Positions 26,735 to 36,162 of a DNA stretch of 64,000 nucleotides are shown here, piece by piece. Below the pieces are notes generated by a model. That model did no database searches, was not told the origin of the DNA, and saw only the letters and a program-made list of their open reading frames with translations. Each line of letters opens with the position of its first letter. The stretch's first letter is position 1. Both the position numbers and the translations under genes were made by a program. Source of the DNA: JBKEDS01 sp047975545 (GTDB lineage Bacteria; Bacteroidota; Bacteroidia; Flavobacteriales; Flavobacteriaceae); NCBI GenBank assembly GCA_047975545.1, contig JBKEDS010000046.1:1-64000 (forward strand), given 5' to 3'.

Positions 26735-29350
26735 ATGAATGTAAAAAAATTAAAATCGAGCATTGTATTGCTGTTATGCCTTTCGGCTGTTACGGCTTTT
26801 GCACAAGTGTCCGTTACCGGAACCATTAACGACCAATCGGGTGTACCGCTTGGCGGTGTTAACGTAATTTTACAAGGAACTTCCAAAGGAACCGTTTCCG
26901 ATTTCGATGGCAACTTTAGCATTGAAAACGTTGAAGCAGGTACTTATACCGTAACGGCTTCCTACGTTGGGTTTAAAACCTACACCAAAAGTATAACAGT
27001 AGCCGACACCGATATAACGCTGAATTTTGTAATGGACGAAGATGCCGAATCCTTGGACGAGGTTATTGTAACCGGTGTGGTAAATCCGCGTTCCAAAATC
27101 GAATCGAGCGTATCGGTAACCAGTATGAGGGCAAAGGCTATCGAGCAATCGGCACCACGTTCAACAGCCGAAATTTTCAGAACCATTCCCGGTATCCGTT
27201 CCGAATCGTCGGGGGGCGAAGGCAATGCCAATATTGCGGTTCGGGGTGTACCAATTTCGTCCGGAGGCTCTAAATACGTGCAGTTGCAGGAAGATGGTTT
27301 GCCTATTTTACTTTATGGCGATATTTCCTTTGCTACGGCCGATATTTTTTCCCGATTCGACTACAACGTTTCCAGAATAGAAGCCATTCGTGGCGGGTCG
27401 GCTTCTACCCTAACCTCGAATGCTCCCGGAGGCATCATTAACATTATTAGTAAAACAGGAACAGATGAAGGCGGTGCCATAGGCACGACCTTTGGATTGG
27501 ATTACAACACCTTTAGAACCGATTTCGATTATGGCTCCAAAATAGGCAATGGCCTGTATTTTCATACCGGCGGTTTTTATCGGGTAGGCGAAGGCATACG
27601 GGATGTAGGTTTTACAGCCAATAACGGCGGCCAGTTTAAGATAAGCCTAACCAAAGAATTCGAAAACGGAAAAATACGGGTTTACGGTAAATATTTAAAC
27701 GATAATACGGCAGCCTACCTGCCAATGCCCATGAAGGTTACGGGTACAAATAGTAACCCCGATTGGGGCAATGCACCAAATTTCGATGCCACTACCGGCT
27801 CCTTGCACACCGCCAATTTGCTGCAAACCGTTGGCTTGGGCGGTAATGGCGAGCTGCGCCGGGGCGATGTTAAGGATGGTATGCACCCTATTAGTGCCTC
27901 GGTAGGCATGGAAGCCAACTTCGATTTGGGTAGCAATTGGAAAGTAACCAACAACGGGCGTTTTTCAATGAATAGCGGAACGTTTATCTCGCCATTCCCT
28001 TCCGAAGTTGCCGCAGCGTCTTCAATAGCCAACAGTTTTGGCACAGGAACCACTTTGCAATATACCGATGGCACCGCCGTAGCCAGCGATGCCTTAGTTT
28101 CAAAAGTTATCATGTTCGATGTAGAACTGAACAACCTGAACAACTTTATGAACGATTTTAAACTTACCAAAAAGTTCGATAATTTCAATATTACCTTGGG
28201 CTATTTTAAATCCATCCAAAATATTTCAATGTCTTGGCTATGGAGTTCGTACCTACAAGACGTTAACGACGATAATGCCAAGTTAATAAATGCTTACGAT
28301 GCTACCGGAGCAGCATTAACCGAAAATGGCCTATGGGCTTACGGCACACCCGATTGGGGCAATTTGCACCGGAATTACGACACCCAATACAACGTATCGG
28401 CGCCTTATTTTAACGTTGAAATCGATGCCACCGATAACATTACTATTGACGGTAGTTTGCGTTACGACAAAGGCAGGGTGGCAGGATCGTTTACCGAAGG
28501 CACCTCAACCACGTACGACATTAACAACGATGGCGAAATATCGATACCCGAACAAAGCGTTTATGCCGTTAACACGGCTTATCCAACAGCGGTAGACTAC
28601 GATTACGATTACGTATCGTATTCGTTGGGCGTAAATTATAAATTCCAAAATCGCCAATCGGTATTTGCCCGTTATAGCCGAGGCGCTTCGGCAAAGGCCG
28701 ACCGCATTTTGTTTGCCGGATTGGATTATTTGGATGGCGATAAAATAAATGCGCTTGATTTCATGAACCAAGCCGAAGTTGGATATAAATTGGGCTTGAA
28801 TAATGGTGCTATTTACGCTACGGCATTTTATGCCAAAACTTCCGAAGAAGGGGGCTACGAGGCAACCTCAAATAGCATTATAGAAAACGATTACAAATCT
28901 ATGGGGTTGGAATTAGAAGGCTTTTACAACTTTGGCGACGCCTTTAATTTACGTGGCGCCCTTACCTGGACCGATGCCGAAATAGACTCGGGCGACAATA
29001 AAGGAAATACGCCACGGCGCCAACCAAGTTTAATTTATAATGTAATACCGGCTATTAACTTCGGAAGCGAAAAACAACATTCGGGAGGCCTAAGCTTTAT
29101 AGGCCAAACAAAATCGTATACCCAAGACACTAACGAATTGGTTATGCCCGGATTTTTAATTGTAAACGGCTTTGTTAACGTAGGCATTACAAATGCGCTA
29201 AACCTAAACCTTTCGGCCAATAATATTTTCGATTCTATTGCCGTAACCGAAGCTGAAGAAGCCAATATAACAAGCGGACAGGTAAACTACGTAAGGGCAA
29301 GAACGCTTCCGGGGCGGTCAATCACCCTTGGTGTACAATACAAGTTTTAA
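26735..29350 (+). CDS. TonB-dependent receptor, probable sucrose transporter of the outer membrane
   Basis: 871 residues. Signal peptide (cleavage after TAFAQ, residue 24), carboxypeptidase-like domain (VSVTGTINDQSGVPLGGVNVILQGTSKG, residues 25-110), a TonB box in LDEVIVTGVV, plug domain and barrel, ending in the barrel-type terminal Phe (GVQYKF). No SusD lipoprotein follows. The setting (LacI regulator, sugar transporter, fructokinase, GH13 phosphorylase) argues for sucrose or a close fructoside. This resembles in logic the SuxA receptor of Xanthomonas. Expression is probably controlled by the twin operators upstream. Confidence 0.9.
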   Translation: MNVKKLKSSIVLLLCLSAVTAFAQVSVTGTINDQSGVPLGGVNVILQGTSKGTVSDFDGNFSIENVEAGTYTVTASYVGFKTYTKSITVADTDITLNFVMDEDAESLDEVIVTGVVNPRSKIESSVSVTSMRAKAIEQSAPRSTAEIFRTIPGIRSESSGGEGNANIAVRGVPISSGGSKYVQLQEDGLPILLYGDISFATADIFSRFDYNVSRIEAIRGGSASTLTSNAPGGIINIISKTGTDEGGAIGTTFGLDYNTFRTDFDYGSKIGNGLYFHTGGFYRVGEGIRDVGFTANNGGQFKISLTKEFENGKIRVYGKYLNDNTAAYLPMPMKVTGTNSNPDWGNAPNFDATTGSLHTANLLQTVGLGGNGELRRGDVKDGMHPISASVGMEANFDLGSNWKVTNNGRFSMNSGTFISPFPSEVAAASSIANSFGTGTTLQYTDGTAVASDALVSKVIMFDVELNNLNNFMNDFKLTKKFDNFNITLGYFKSIQNISMSWLWSSYLQDVNDDNAKLINAYDATGAALTENGLWAYGTPDWGNLHRNYDTQYNVSAPYFNVEIDATDNITIDGSLRYDKGRVAGSFTEGTSTTYDINNDGEISIPEQSVYAVNTAYPTAVDYDYDYVSYSLGVNYKFQNRQSVFARYSRGASAKADRILFAGLDYLDGDKINALDFMNQAEVGYKLGLNNGAIYATAFYAKTSEEGGYEATSNSIIENDYKSMGLELEGFYNFGDAFNLRGALTWTDAEIDSGDNKGNTPRRQPSLIYNVIPAINFGSEKQHSGGLSFIGQTKSYTQDTNELVMPGFLIVNGFVNVGITNALNLNLSANNIFDSIAVTEAEEANITSGQVNYVRARTLPGRSITLGVQYKF

Positions 29351-29378
29351 CAGAAACAATTAATAGCGTATATTTAAA

Positions 29379-29423
29379 AAGAAAAGGGATTGCAGCATGT
29401 GTAACACACGGCTCCCTTTTCTT
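29379..29423 (+). terminator. hairpin between receptor and sugar transporter genes
   Basis: AAGAAAAGGGA (29379-29389) pairs exactly with TCCCTTTTCTT (29413-29423); the loop can form an inner GTGT/ACAC stem. The following tract is T-rich but short, so partial termination or mRNA-end protection that sets a higher level for the receptor is plausible. Confidence 0.55.
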
Positions 29424-29452
29424 CTTTATTACGGTAACAAAAACAAAATATT

Positions 29453-30766
29453 ATGTTACACAAACCTAAATTAAGTTTCTGGCAAATTTTTAATATGAAT
29501 GTTGGCTTTTTGGGCATTCAGTACAGTTTTGGTTTACAGCAAACGGCCGTTAACCCTATTTTTTCCTTTCTTGGGGCACATCATGAAGATTTACCGTTGC
29601 TAAACCTTGCGGGGCCGGTTACGGGCTTAATAGTGCAACCCATAATAGGCGCTATTTCCGATAAAACATGGTCGCCCCGTTGGGGGCGCCGAAAACCATT
29701 TTTCTTAATAGGCGCACTGCTGGGAAGCTTGTGCCTGTTTGCCTTCCCATTTAGCCCAACACTTTGGTTTGCCGTTGGGTTGTTATGGATTTTAGACGTG
29801 GGCAACAATATGGCCATGGAGCCCTATCGTGCTTTTGTGGGCGACAAACTTCCTGAAGAACAATTAAGTTTTGGTTATCAAATGCAAAGCTTATTCGTAG
29901 GCGCCGGTATTGTGTTGGCCAATGCTTCTATTTTTATTTTTCAGGATTGGTTTGGCCGTAACAATACCGGAAGCGAAACAGCAACCAGTATTCCCCAATG
30001 GTTGTATTATTCCTTTTTTATCGGGGCTATTTTATCGGTACTAACCATTTTGTGGTCGGTATTAAAAACACCTGAAAACCCACCTTCAACCGAAGAATTA
30101 AAAGAAATAAAACACCATAAAACCCTGCCGTTTTTCGAGCGTATTAAAATACCATTTCAAGAAATAGCAAATGCCGTAAAACATATGCCAAAATTTATGT
30201 GGAAACTGTCGGCCGTTTATCTGTTTCAGTGGTACGCCTTGTTTGTGTATTGGCAATTTGTAGCACCTATGTTCGAAGAATCCATGAATTTCAATAAGTC
30301 GGAAGCTTTGAGCCAAGCCGCAAAAATGAACACGACCTATAATATCTCTACCATTGTTTTTGCTTTGGCGCTGGTACCACTTGCTTCAAAATTTGGAGGC
30401 AAAAGGGTGTACGTAGCCAGTTTGTTCCTAACGGGTTTTGCTATGCTCGGTATTCCATATATACAAGATTCGTTGTTGGTTTTGGCACCTATGATATTAT
30501 TTGGTATTGGTTGGGCGGCCATGATGGGCATTCCGTATGCCATGGTATCTAAAATCGTACCCCAAGAACGTCGGGGCGTGTACATGGGTATTTTAAATAT
30601 GATGATTGTAATACCAATGGGCATACAAACCCTAACTTTTGGCCCCATAGTTAAACATTTGCTCGGCAATAGCGCCGTCAATGCTATTTTATTCGGCGGT
30701 GTATTTTTTGTAATTGCGGGTTTGTTGGCTTTGCGGCTTAAACAACCCAGCAGCGCAAATGTTTAA
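29453..30766 (+). CDS. MFS sugar transporter, SLC45/sucrose-permease-like
   Basis: 437 residues, 12 hydrophobic helices. It carries the SLC45/plant-sucrose-carrier type motif WGRRKPF after TM3 (SPRWGRRKPFFLIG), the GLQQTAVNPIFSFLG segment in TM1 and DVGNNMAMEPYRAFVGD after TM4, and a second RRG motif in the C-terminal half (PQERRGVYMG). The family moves disaccharides with protons across the inner membrane. It follows the receptor and precedes fructokinase by 40 bases, so intact sucrose is its likely cargo. Confidence 0.88.
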   Translation: MLHKPKLSFWQIFNMNVGFLGIQYSFGLQQTAVNPIFSFLGAHHEDLPLLNLAGPVTGLIVQPIIGAISDKTWSPRWGRRKPFFLIGALLGSLCLFAFPFSPTLWFAVGLLWILDVGNNMAMEPYRAFVGDKLPEEQLSFGYQMQSLFVGAGIVLANASIFIFQDWFGRNNTGSETATSIPQWLYYSFFIGAILSVLTILWSVLKTPENPPSTEELKEIKHHKTLPFFERIKIPFQEIANAVKHMPKFMWKLSAVYLFQWYALFVYWQFVAPMFEESMNFNKSEALSQAAKMNTTYNISTIVFALALVPLASKFGGKRVYVASLFLTGFAMLGIPYIQDSLLVLAPMILFGIGWAAMMGIPYAMVSKIVPQERRGVYMGILNMMIVIPMGIQTLTFGPIVKHLLGNSAVNAILFGGVFFVIAGLLALRLKQPSSANV

Positions 30767-30806
30767 ACAGAATAATAAACAGGAACAATATTAAACAAAA
30801 CGAACT

Positions 30807-31745
30807 TTGAAAAACAATAACCAAACAATAGACGTGCTGTGCATAGGCGAAGTTCTAATAGACTTTATAGGCCACCAGCATGGGGTTAAAATAAGCAATA
30901 CAAGGGATTACCACCGTTATCTTGGCGGTTCGCCAGCCAATGTGGCCATGAACGTAGCCCGGTTGGGCTTAAAATCCGAAATGGTATCAACCGTAGGCAA
31001 CGATGGTTTTGGTAGTTATATTTTCAAACGCCTAACCGAAGCTGGGGTAGGCATAAACAATATGGCAACCGTAAACAATAAAACCACCAGTATTATTTTT
31101 ATATCCAGAACTGATGGCACACCGGATTTTATGCCTTTTAGGGATGCCGATTACCACATTACCGAACAGCAGCTTCCTACCAAACTATTATTGCAATCCA
31201 AGGTGTACCATACCACTTGTTTTGCGTTAAGCAAATCGCCTGCCCGTGAAACTATTTTGGCTAAGGCGAAAGAAGCCCAAAGCATGGGATGCACATTAAG
31301 TATCGATGTTAATTATGCCCAAAAACTTTGGGAATCGCAAGAACAAGCTCTGCAGGCTATTACCGCATATTGCGCACTTAATCCCTTGGTTAAAATTAGC
31401 GAGGACGATATGCTACGCCTGTTCGAACGTAAACTGCCCCACGACGAAATTTTCAATTTTTTCCACAAGTGCGGGGTCGATACGGTTTGCTTAACCTTGG
31501 GGAGCAAAGGCGTAAAACTATCACAAAAAGGAAAGGCAGTAATCGAACGTCCCGCCATTAAAATCGAACGTATTCTCGATGCAACAGGGGCGGGCGATGC
31601 CTTTTGGTCGGGTTTTTTGTTTGCTTATATAAACAACAAACCTATTAGCAAATGCCTTGACGTAGCCTTGCAACTGGCGGCTTTAAAACTACAAAACGTA
31701 GGACGGCTGCCCGACAATATTAACATTATTTCAAAACTTTTATAA
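30807..31745 (+). CDS. PfkB-family fructokinase
   Basis: 312 residues, ribokinase-like fold. PfkB signature 1 is in GGSPANVAMNVARLG and signature 2 with the catalytic Asp is in DATGAGDAFWSGF near the C-terminus. It phosphorylates a free hexose; fructose is inferred because sucrose phosphorolysis in the next gene yields fructose. The start is TTG at 30807-30809 (reading KNNNQTIDVLCIGEVLIDF); the first in-frame ATG would remove the glycine motif, so TTG is required. It lies 4 bases upstream of the phosphorylase start. Confidence 0.9.
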   Translation: MKNNNQTIDVLCIGEVLIDFIGHQHGVKISNTRDYHRYLGGSPANVAMNVARLGLKSEMVSTVGNDGFGSYIFKRLTEAGVGINNMATVNNKTTSIIFISRTDGTPDFMPFRDADYHITEQQLPTKLLLQSKVYHTTCFALSKSPARETILAKAKEAQSMGCTLSIDVNYAQKLWESQEQALQAITAYCALNPLVKISEDDMLRLFERKLPHDEIFNFFHKCGVDTVCLTLGSKGVKLSQKGKAVIERPAIKIERILDATGAGDAFWSGFLFAYINNKPISKCLDVALQLAALKLQNVGRLPDNINIISKLL

Positions 31746-31749
31746 AAAT

Positions 31750-33477
31750 ATGGACACTCCAAACAACTTTCTAAGCGGCGTTATGCTTAATGCTTATCCC
31801 AATAGTATCGGGCATAACTTGCACGATATGGTTAACGTTCTTAAAAAACCCGAGTTTAAGGATGTGTTTTCCCTGTTTTACATTTTGCCTACCGTTTTCA
31901 ATAGCGATTTAGATAGGGGATTCTCCATAATAGACTATAATTTAAATAAGGATTTGGTTTCCGAAACCGATTTAGAAGATTTAAAAAAATTAAATATTCA
32001 ATTAAAATTCGACATTGTCCTCAACCACTTGTCGGTTGCCTCACCTCAATTTAAGGACTTACTGGAAAAAGGTGAGGCTTCAAAATACAAAGATTTTTTT
32101 ATCGATTGGAATAGCTTTTGGCAAGGTTACGGAACAATGGACAACGAAGGTGCTATAATTCCCGACAAGGCATATCTCGATAAATTATTTATGCGAAAAT
32201 CGGGACTTCCCATCTTAAAGGTGCCTTTTCCCGACAACACCGAAAAACCCTATTGGAATACCTTTTACCAACAGGTTTCCTATTCTGAAATTACGCCCGA
32301 AAATTTGTTAAACATTGAAGAACTTAATCAAGATCAAGCCAAACGATTGGCACATAACATAAACAAAGCCATTACCGGAAAAAACGATATTTCAAAAATT
32401 GATTTTGAAGATTGTTCGCCATATAAAAAAGAAATTTTAAAAATAGCCAACGCCAACCGAACCTTTTTAGGACAAATGGACGTTAATGCCAAATCCGATT
32501 TAGTGTGGGCATTTTATACCGAAACCCTTGAAAAAATAGCCCGTTATGGCGGTGCTATTTTAAGGTTAGATGCCTTTGCGTACCTACATAAGCAAATAGG
32601 CCAATCCAACTTTTTTAACACACCCGGAACATGGCAATATTTGGAGCGTATAAAAGAAATTGCCTCAAAAAACAAGTTAATCTTATTGCCCGAAATACAT
32701 GCCGAGTACGGGTTGCACCTTCACGACGAAGTAGCAAAAAAAGGCTATTGCATTTACGATTTTTTCTTACCGGGATTAGTCCTTCACGCCATTGAATATG
32801 CTTCAAGCAAGGCTTTAATAAATTGGGCGGAAGAAATTATAAAAAAAGACTACAAAACCGTAAATATGCTGGGTTGCCACGACGGCATCCCGATTCTCGA
32901 CTTAAAGGGCAAAGCGGTCGATGGTGTTTATAATAAGGGGCTATTGGACGACACAACCATTGAAACGCTTATGGGCACCATAATAGCGCGCGGCGGCAGG
33001 GTAAAAAACCTATACGATGCTACGGGAAAAAAAATATCGTACTATCAGGTAAATGCCACGTTTTTTAGTGCTTTGGGCGAAGATGAAAAAAGCATGCTTC
33101 TGGCAAGGGCTATCCAGTTATTCATGCCTGGTATTCCCCAAATTTGGTATTTAGATATTTTTATGGGGAAAAACAATTATACTGCCGCCGATACAGGCGG
33201 AAGTGCCAACCACAAAGAAATAAACCGAACCAATTTAACTTTAGCCGACATAGAAAAAGGCCTTAAAAAAAAGACCGTACTGCAACAATTGGAATTAATT
33301 AAACTGCGAAACACCAACAAAGCCTTTTCCGGAACCATGACCATTGCTAAAGCACCCGACAACCAACTGAACATTTTGTGGCAAAACAATCAGGATTGGG
33401 CCCGGTTGGAAGCCAACCTTTCAGCAAAAACCTTTGTGATAAGCCACTCACAAGCCGACAAAACTTTAGATAACTGA
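31750..33477 (+). CDS. GH13 subfamily-18-like sucrose phosphorylase
   Basis: 575 residues. Converts sucrose and phosphate to glucose-1-phosphate and fructose, by family. The GH13 catalytic residues are in place: nucleophile Asp274 in RLDAFAY, acid/base Glu315 in LPEIH, and transition-state His377-Asp378 in GCHDGI. Other matches are FDIVLNHLS, YDFFLPGLVLHAIEYAS and ARAIQLFMPGIPQIWY. It is ~70-80 residues longer than classical sucrose phosphorylases (~490-505), mainly from an insertion around residues 180-240 between FYQQ and GQMDVN. Glucosylglycerate or glucosylglycerol phosphorylase are alternatives, but fructokinase next door favours sucrose. No signal peptide, so cytoplasmic. Confidence 0.85.
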   Translation: MDTPNNFLSGVMLNAYPNSIGHNLHDMVNVLKKPEFKDVFSLFYILPTVFNSDLDRGFSIIDYNLNKDLVSETDLEDLKKLNIQLKFDIVLNHLSVASPQFKDLLEKGEASKYKDFFIDWNSFWQGYGTMDNEGAIIPDKAYLDKLFMRKSGLPILKVPFPDNTEKPYWNTFYQQVSYSEITPENLLNIEELNQDQAKRLAHNINKAITGKNDISKIDFEDCSPYKKEILKIANANRTFLGQMDVNAKSDLVWAFYTETLEKIARYGGAILRLDAFAYLHKQIGQSNFFNTPGTWQYLERIKEIASKNKLILLPEIHAEYGLHLHDEVAKKGYCIYDFFLPGLVLHAIEYASSKALINWAEEIIKKDYKTVNMLGCHDGIPILDLKGKAVDGVYNKGLLDDTTIETLMGTIIARGGRVKNLYDATGKKISYYQVNATFFSALGEDEKSMLLARAIQLFMPGIPQIWYLDIFMGKNNYTAADTGGSANHKEINRTNLTLADIEKGLKKKTVLQQLELIKLRNTNKAFSGTMTIAKAPDNQLNILWQNNQDWARLEANLSAKTFVISHSQADKTLDN

Positions 33478-33614
33478 AATGCAGGTTTTTAATCAATTTC
33501 AATATTGATGTAACAATTCTTAATTCGAATTATTAAATTACGGCAAATACTTTAAAAAAATGCAATTCTCCTTAAAAAGTTAGCGCATCAACATGCCCGT
33601 ATAAACAGTATTGT

Positions 33615-33622
33615 TATCTTTG
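33615..33622 (+). promoter_or_regulatory. -7 promoter element for maeB
   Basis: TATCTTTG, a full TAnnTTTG match, 26 bases upstream of the maeB ATG. The -33 element is not clear. Confidence 0.45.
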
Positions 33623-33647
33623 TTGGTTAATCGTAAAAAATCATCTA

Positions 33648-35945
33648 ATGAGCGAAGATAGCAAACGCAGGGAAGCCTTGGTATACCACGCCAAGCCCAC
33701 TCCGGGAAAAATAAAAGTAGTACCAACCAAGCGCTACGCCACCCAAAGGGATTTATCCTTGGCCTACTCACCGGGTGTTGCCCAGCCTTGTTTAGAAATT
33801 GAAAAAGACAAAAACAACGCCTATAAATACACCTCAAAAGGCAATTTGGTTGCCGTAATATCCAACGGAACAGCCGTTTTAGGCTTGGGCAATATTGGCC
33901 CCGAAGCCTCCAAGCCCGTTATGGAAGGCAAAGGCTTGTTGTTCAAAATTTTTGCCGATATTGATGTTTTCGATATTGAGGTCGATACCGAAAATGTCGA
34001 TGCCTTTATAGAAACCGTAAAAAACATAGCACCAACCTTTGGCGGAATAAATTTAGAAGACATAAAAGCCCCCGAGGCTTTTGAAATAGAACGACGCCTA
34101 AAGGAAGAGCTCGACATACCCGTAATGCACGACGACCAGCACGGTACGGCCATTATATCGGCCGCAGCCTTGCTTAATGCCTTGGAGCTATCCGAAAAAA
34201 AGATAGACGAAGCCCAAATTGTTATCAGCGGCGCAGGTGCGGCGGCCATTTCCTGTTCCCGATTGTACCAAGCCTTTGGCGCAAAACGGAAAAATATGGT
34301 TATGCTCGACAGCAAAGGCGTTATCCGTACCGATAGGGAAAACCTTTCTGCCGAAAAATCCGAATTTGCCACCACCCGTAAAATAGACACCTTGGAAGAA
34401 GCCATGAAAGGCGCCGATGTGTTTATTGGGTTATCCATGGCCGATATCGTATCGCCCGAAATGTTATTAACCATGGCCGAAAACCCGATTGTATTTGCCA
34501 TGGCAAACCCCAATCCGGAAATAAAATACGAAACAGCCGTAGCCACCCGAAAGGATATTATTATGGCCACCGGACGTAGCGACCACCCCAACCAAGTTAA
34601 CAACGTATTGGGCTTTCCGTTTATTTTCCGTGGTGCTCTGGATGTGCGAGCCAAAAAAATTAACGAGGAAATGAAAATGGCCGCCGTTGAGGCCTTGGCC
34701 CGTTTGGCAAAAGAACCCGTACCGGAGCAGGTAAATATTGCTTATGGCGAAACCCGATTAACCTTCGGCAAGGAATATATTATCCCAAAACCCTTCGACC
34801 CCCGCCTAATTGCCGAAGTACCGCCAGCCGTAGCCAAAGCCGCTATGGACAGTGGTATTGCCGAAGAACCCATTACCGACTGGGAAGCCTATAAAGACAG
34901 GCTTCGCGAACGTTTGGGCTCCGACAATAAATTGGTGCGATTGCTGCACAACCGTGCCAAATTAGCGCCAAAACGAGTAGTATTTGCCGAAGCCGACCAG
35001 TTGGCCGTTATAAAAGCCGCCCAAATTGTTTATGAAGAAGGTATTGCAATCCCAATCTTACTGGGAAGAAAAGATACCATTCGGGATTTAATGGAAGAAA
35101 TTGAATTTGAAGCCAACGATATTCAAATAATAGACCCCAAGACCGATGAGGAAGAACCCCGTAAAAAACGTTATGCCAAAGTATATTGGCAACAACGCCA
35201 ACGTCGCGGCGTAACCCTTTACACCGCAGAGCACCTCATGCGCGAGCGCAATTACTTTGCCGCCATGATGGTTAACGAAGGCGATGCCGATGCGTTAATT
35301 TCGGGCTATTCCAGAAACTATCCGTCGGTTGTTAAGCCCATGTTCGAGCTTATTGGCATGGCCAAGGGCGTTAACCGAATTGCGGCCACCAATGTTATGA
35401 TGACCAAACGCGGCCCTTTATTTTTAAGCGATACCTCCATTAACCTCGACCCCGAGGCCAAGGATTTAACCAAAATAGCCCAAATGACGGCGCAAGTGGT
35501 TAAACTTTTTGGCATGAAACCCATTATGGCTATGGTGTCCTACTCCAATTTTGGCTCGTCGGTCAATCCCAAGGCCGAAAAAGTGCGCGAGGCCGTTGCC
35601 TATTTGCACCGCTATTACCCCGATTTGGTGGTCGATGGCGAACTGCAAACCGATTACGCCCTAAACCCGGAAATGCTAAAGGAAAAATTCCCGTTTTCGA
35701 AATTGGTAGGAAAAAAGGTAAACACGCTTATCTTCCCCAACCTCGATTCGGCCAACATTACCTATAAATTATTGAAGGAACTTAATGAAGTAGAATCGAT
35801 TGGACCAATTTTAATGGGCATGAACAAACCGGTACATATCCTTCAAATGGGCGCCAGTGTGGACGAAATTGTAAACATGACCGCCATAGCCGTTATCGAT
35901 GCCCAACATAAGGAACAACAGGCTTTAGAGTATTCAAAAAAATAA
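33648..35945 (+). CDS. maeB: NADP-dependent malic enzyme with phosphotransacetylase-like domain
   Basis: 765 residues, MaeB type. Residues 1-430 are the malic enzyme (SLAYSPGVAQPCLEIE, the metal site in VMHDDQHGTAIISAAALLNAL, the nucleotide-binding VISGAGAAA). Residues about 440-765 are a phosphate-acetyl/butyryltransferase-like domain that has a regulatory role in E. coli MaeB. The reaction is decarboxylation of malate to pyruvate with NADPH. It stands alone, with its own promoter. Confidence 0.96.
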   Translation: MSEDSKRREALVYHAKPTPGKIKVVPTKRYATQRDLSLAYSPGVAQPCLEIEKDKNNAYKYTSKGNLVAVISNGTAVLGLGNIGPEASKPVMEGKGLLFKIFADIDVFDIEVDTENVDAFIETVKNIAPTFGGINLEDIKAPEAFEIERRLKEELDIPVMHDDQHGTAIISAAALLNALELSEKKIDEAQIVISGAGAAAISCSRLYQAFGAKRKNMVMLDSKGVIRTDRENLSAEKSEFATTRKIDTLEEAMKGADVFIGLSMADIVSPEMLLTMAENPIVFAMANPNPEIKYETAVATRKDIIMATGRSDHPNQVNNVLGFPFIFRGALDVRAKKINEEMKMAAVEALARLAKEPVPEQVNIAYGETRLTFGKEYIIPKPFDPRLIAEVPPAVAKAAMDSGIAEEPITDWEAYKDRLRERLGSDNKLVRLLHNRAKLAPKRVVFAEADQLAVIKAAQIVYEEGIAIPILLGRKDTIRDLMEEIEFEANDIQIIDPKTDEEEPRKKRYAKVYWQQRQRRGVTLYTAEHLMRERNYFAAMMVNEGDADALISGYSRNYPSVVKPMFELIGMAKGVNRIAATNVMMTKRGPLFLSDTSINLDPEAKDLTKIAQMTAQVVKLFGMKPIMAMVSYSNFGSSVNPKAEKVREAVAYLHRYYPDLVVDGELQTDYALNPEMLKEKFPFSKLVGKKVNTLIFPNLDSANITYKLLKELNEVESIGPILMGMNKPVHILQMGASVDEIVNMTAIAVIDAQHKEQQALEYSKK

Positions 35946-36133
35946 GCCTACATTTTGTTTTTAAACACAACTGTTCAAAACCAAAAACAACCATCGTATT
36001 TCCACCTCAATCCATGCCGCATCAAAATAAATTATGGCGTGGATTTTTTTTGTGAAATGCCGTAAAACCAACATAGGACATTCCATCCTTTCATTAAAGA
36101 AATAATAAGTAGTAACAGATGAAATAAATTTAT

Positions 36134-36141
36134 TACATTTG
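36134..36141 (+). promoter_or_regulatory. -7 promoter element for ruvA-sprA
   Basis: TACATTTG, full TAnnTTTG match, 22 bases before the ruvA start. Confidence 0.4.
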
Positions 36142-36162
36142 AAATCTAATTAATAGCTGCTA

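Noticed and set aside
33821..34654. 277-codon open frame antisense to maeB
   Set aside because: Lies wholly inside a well-supported conserved gene and has the Ser/Ile-rich composition of a reverse-strand shadow.
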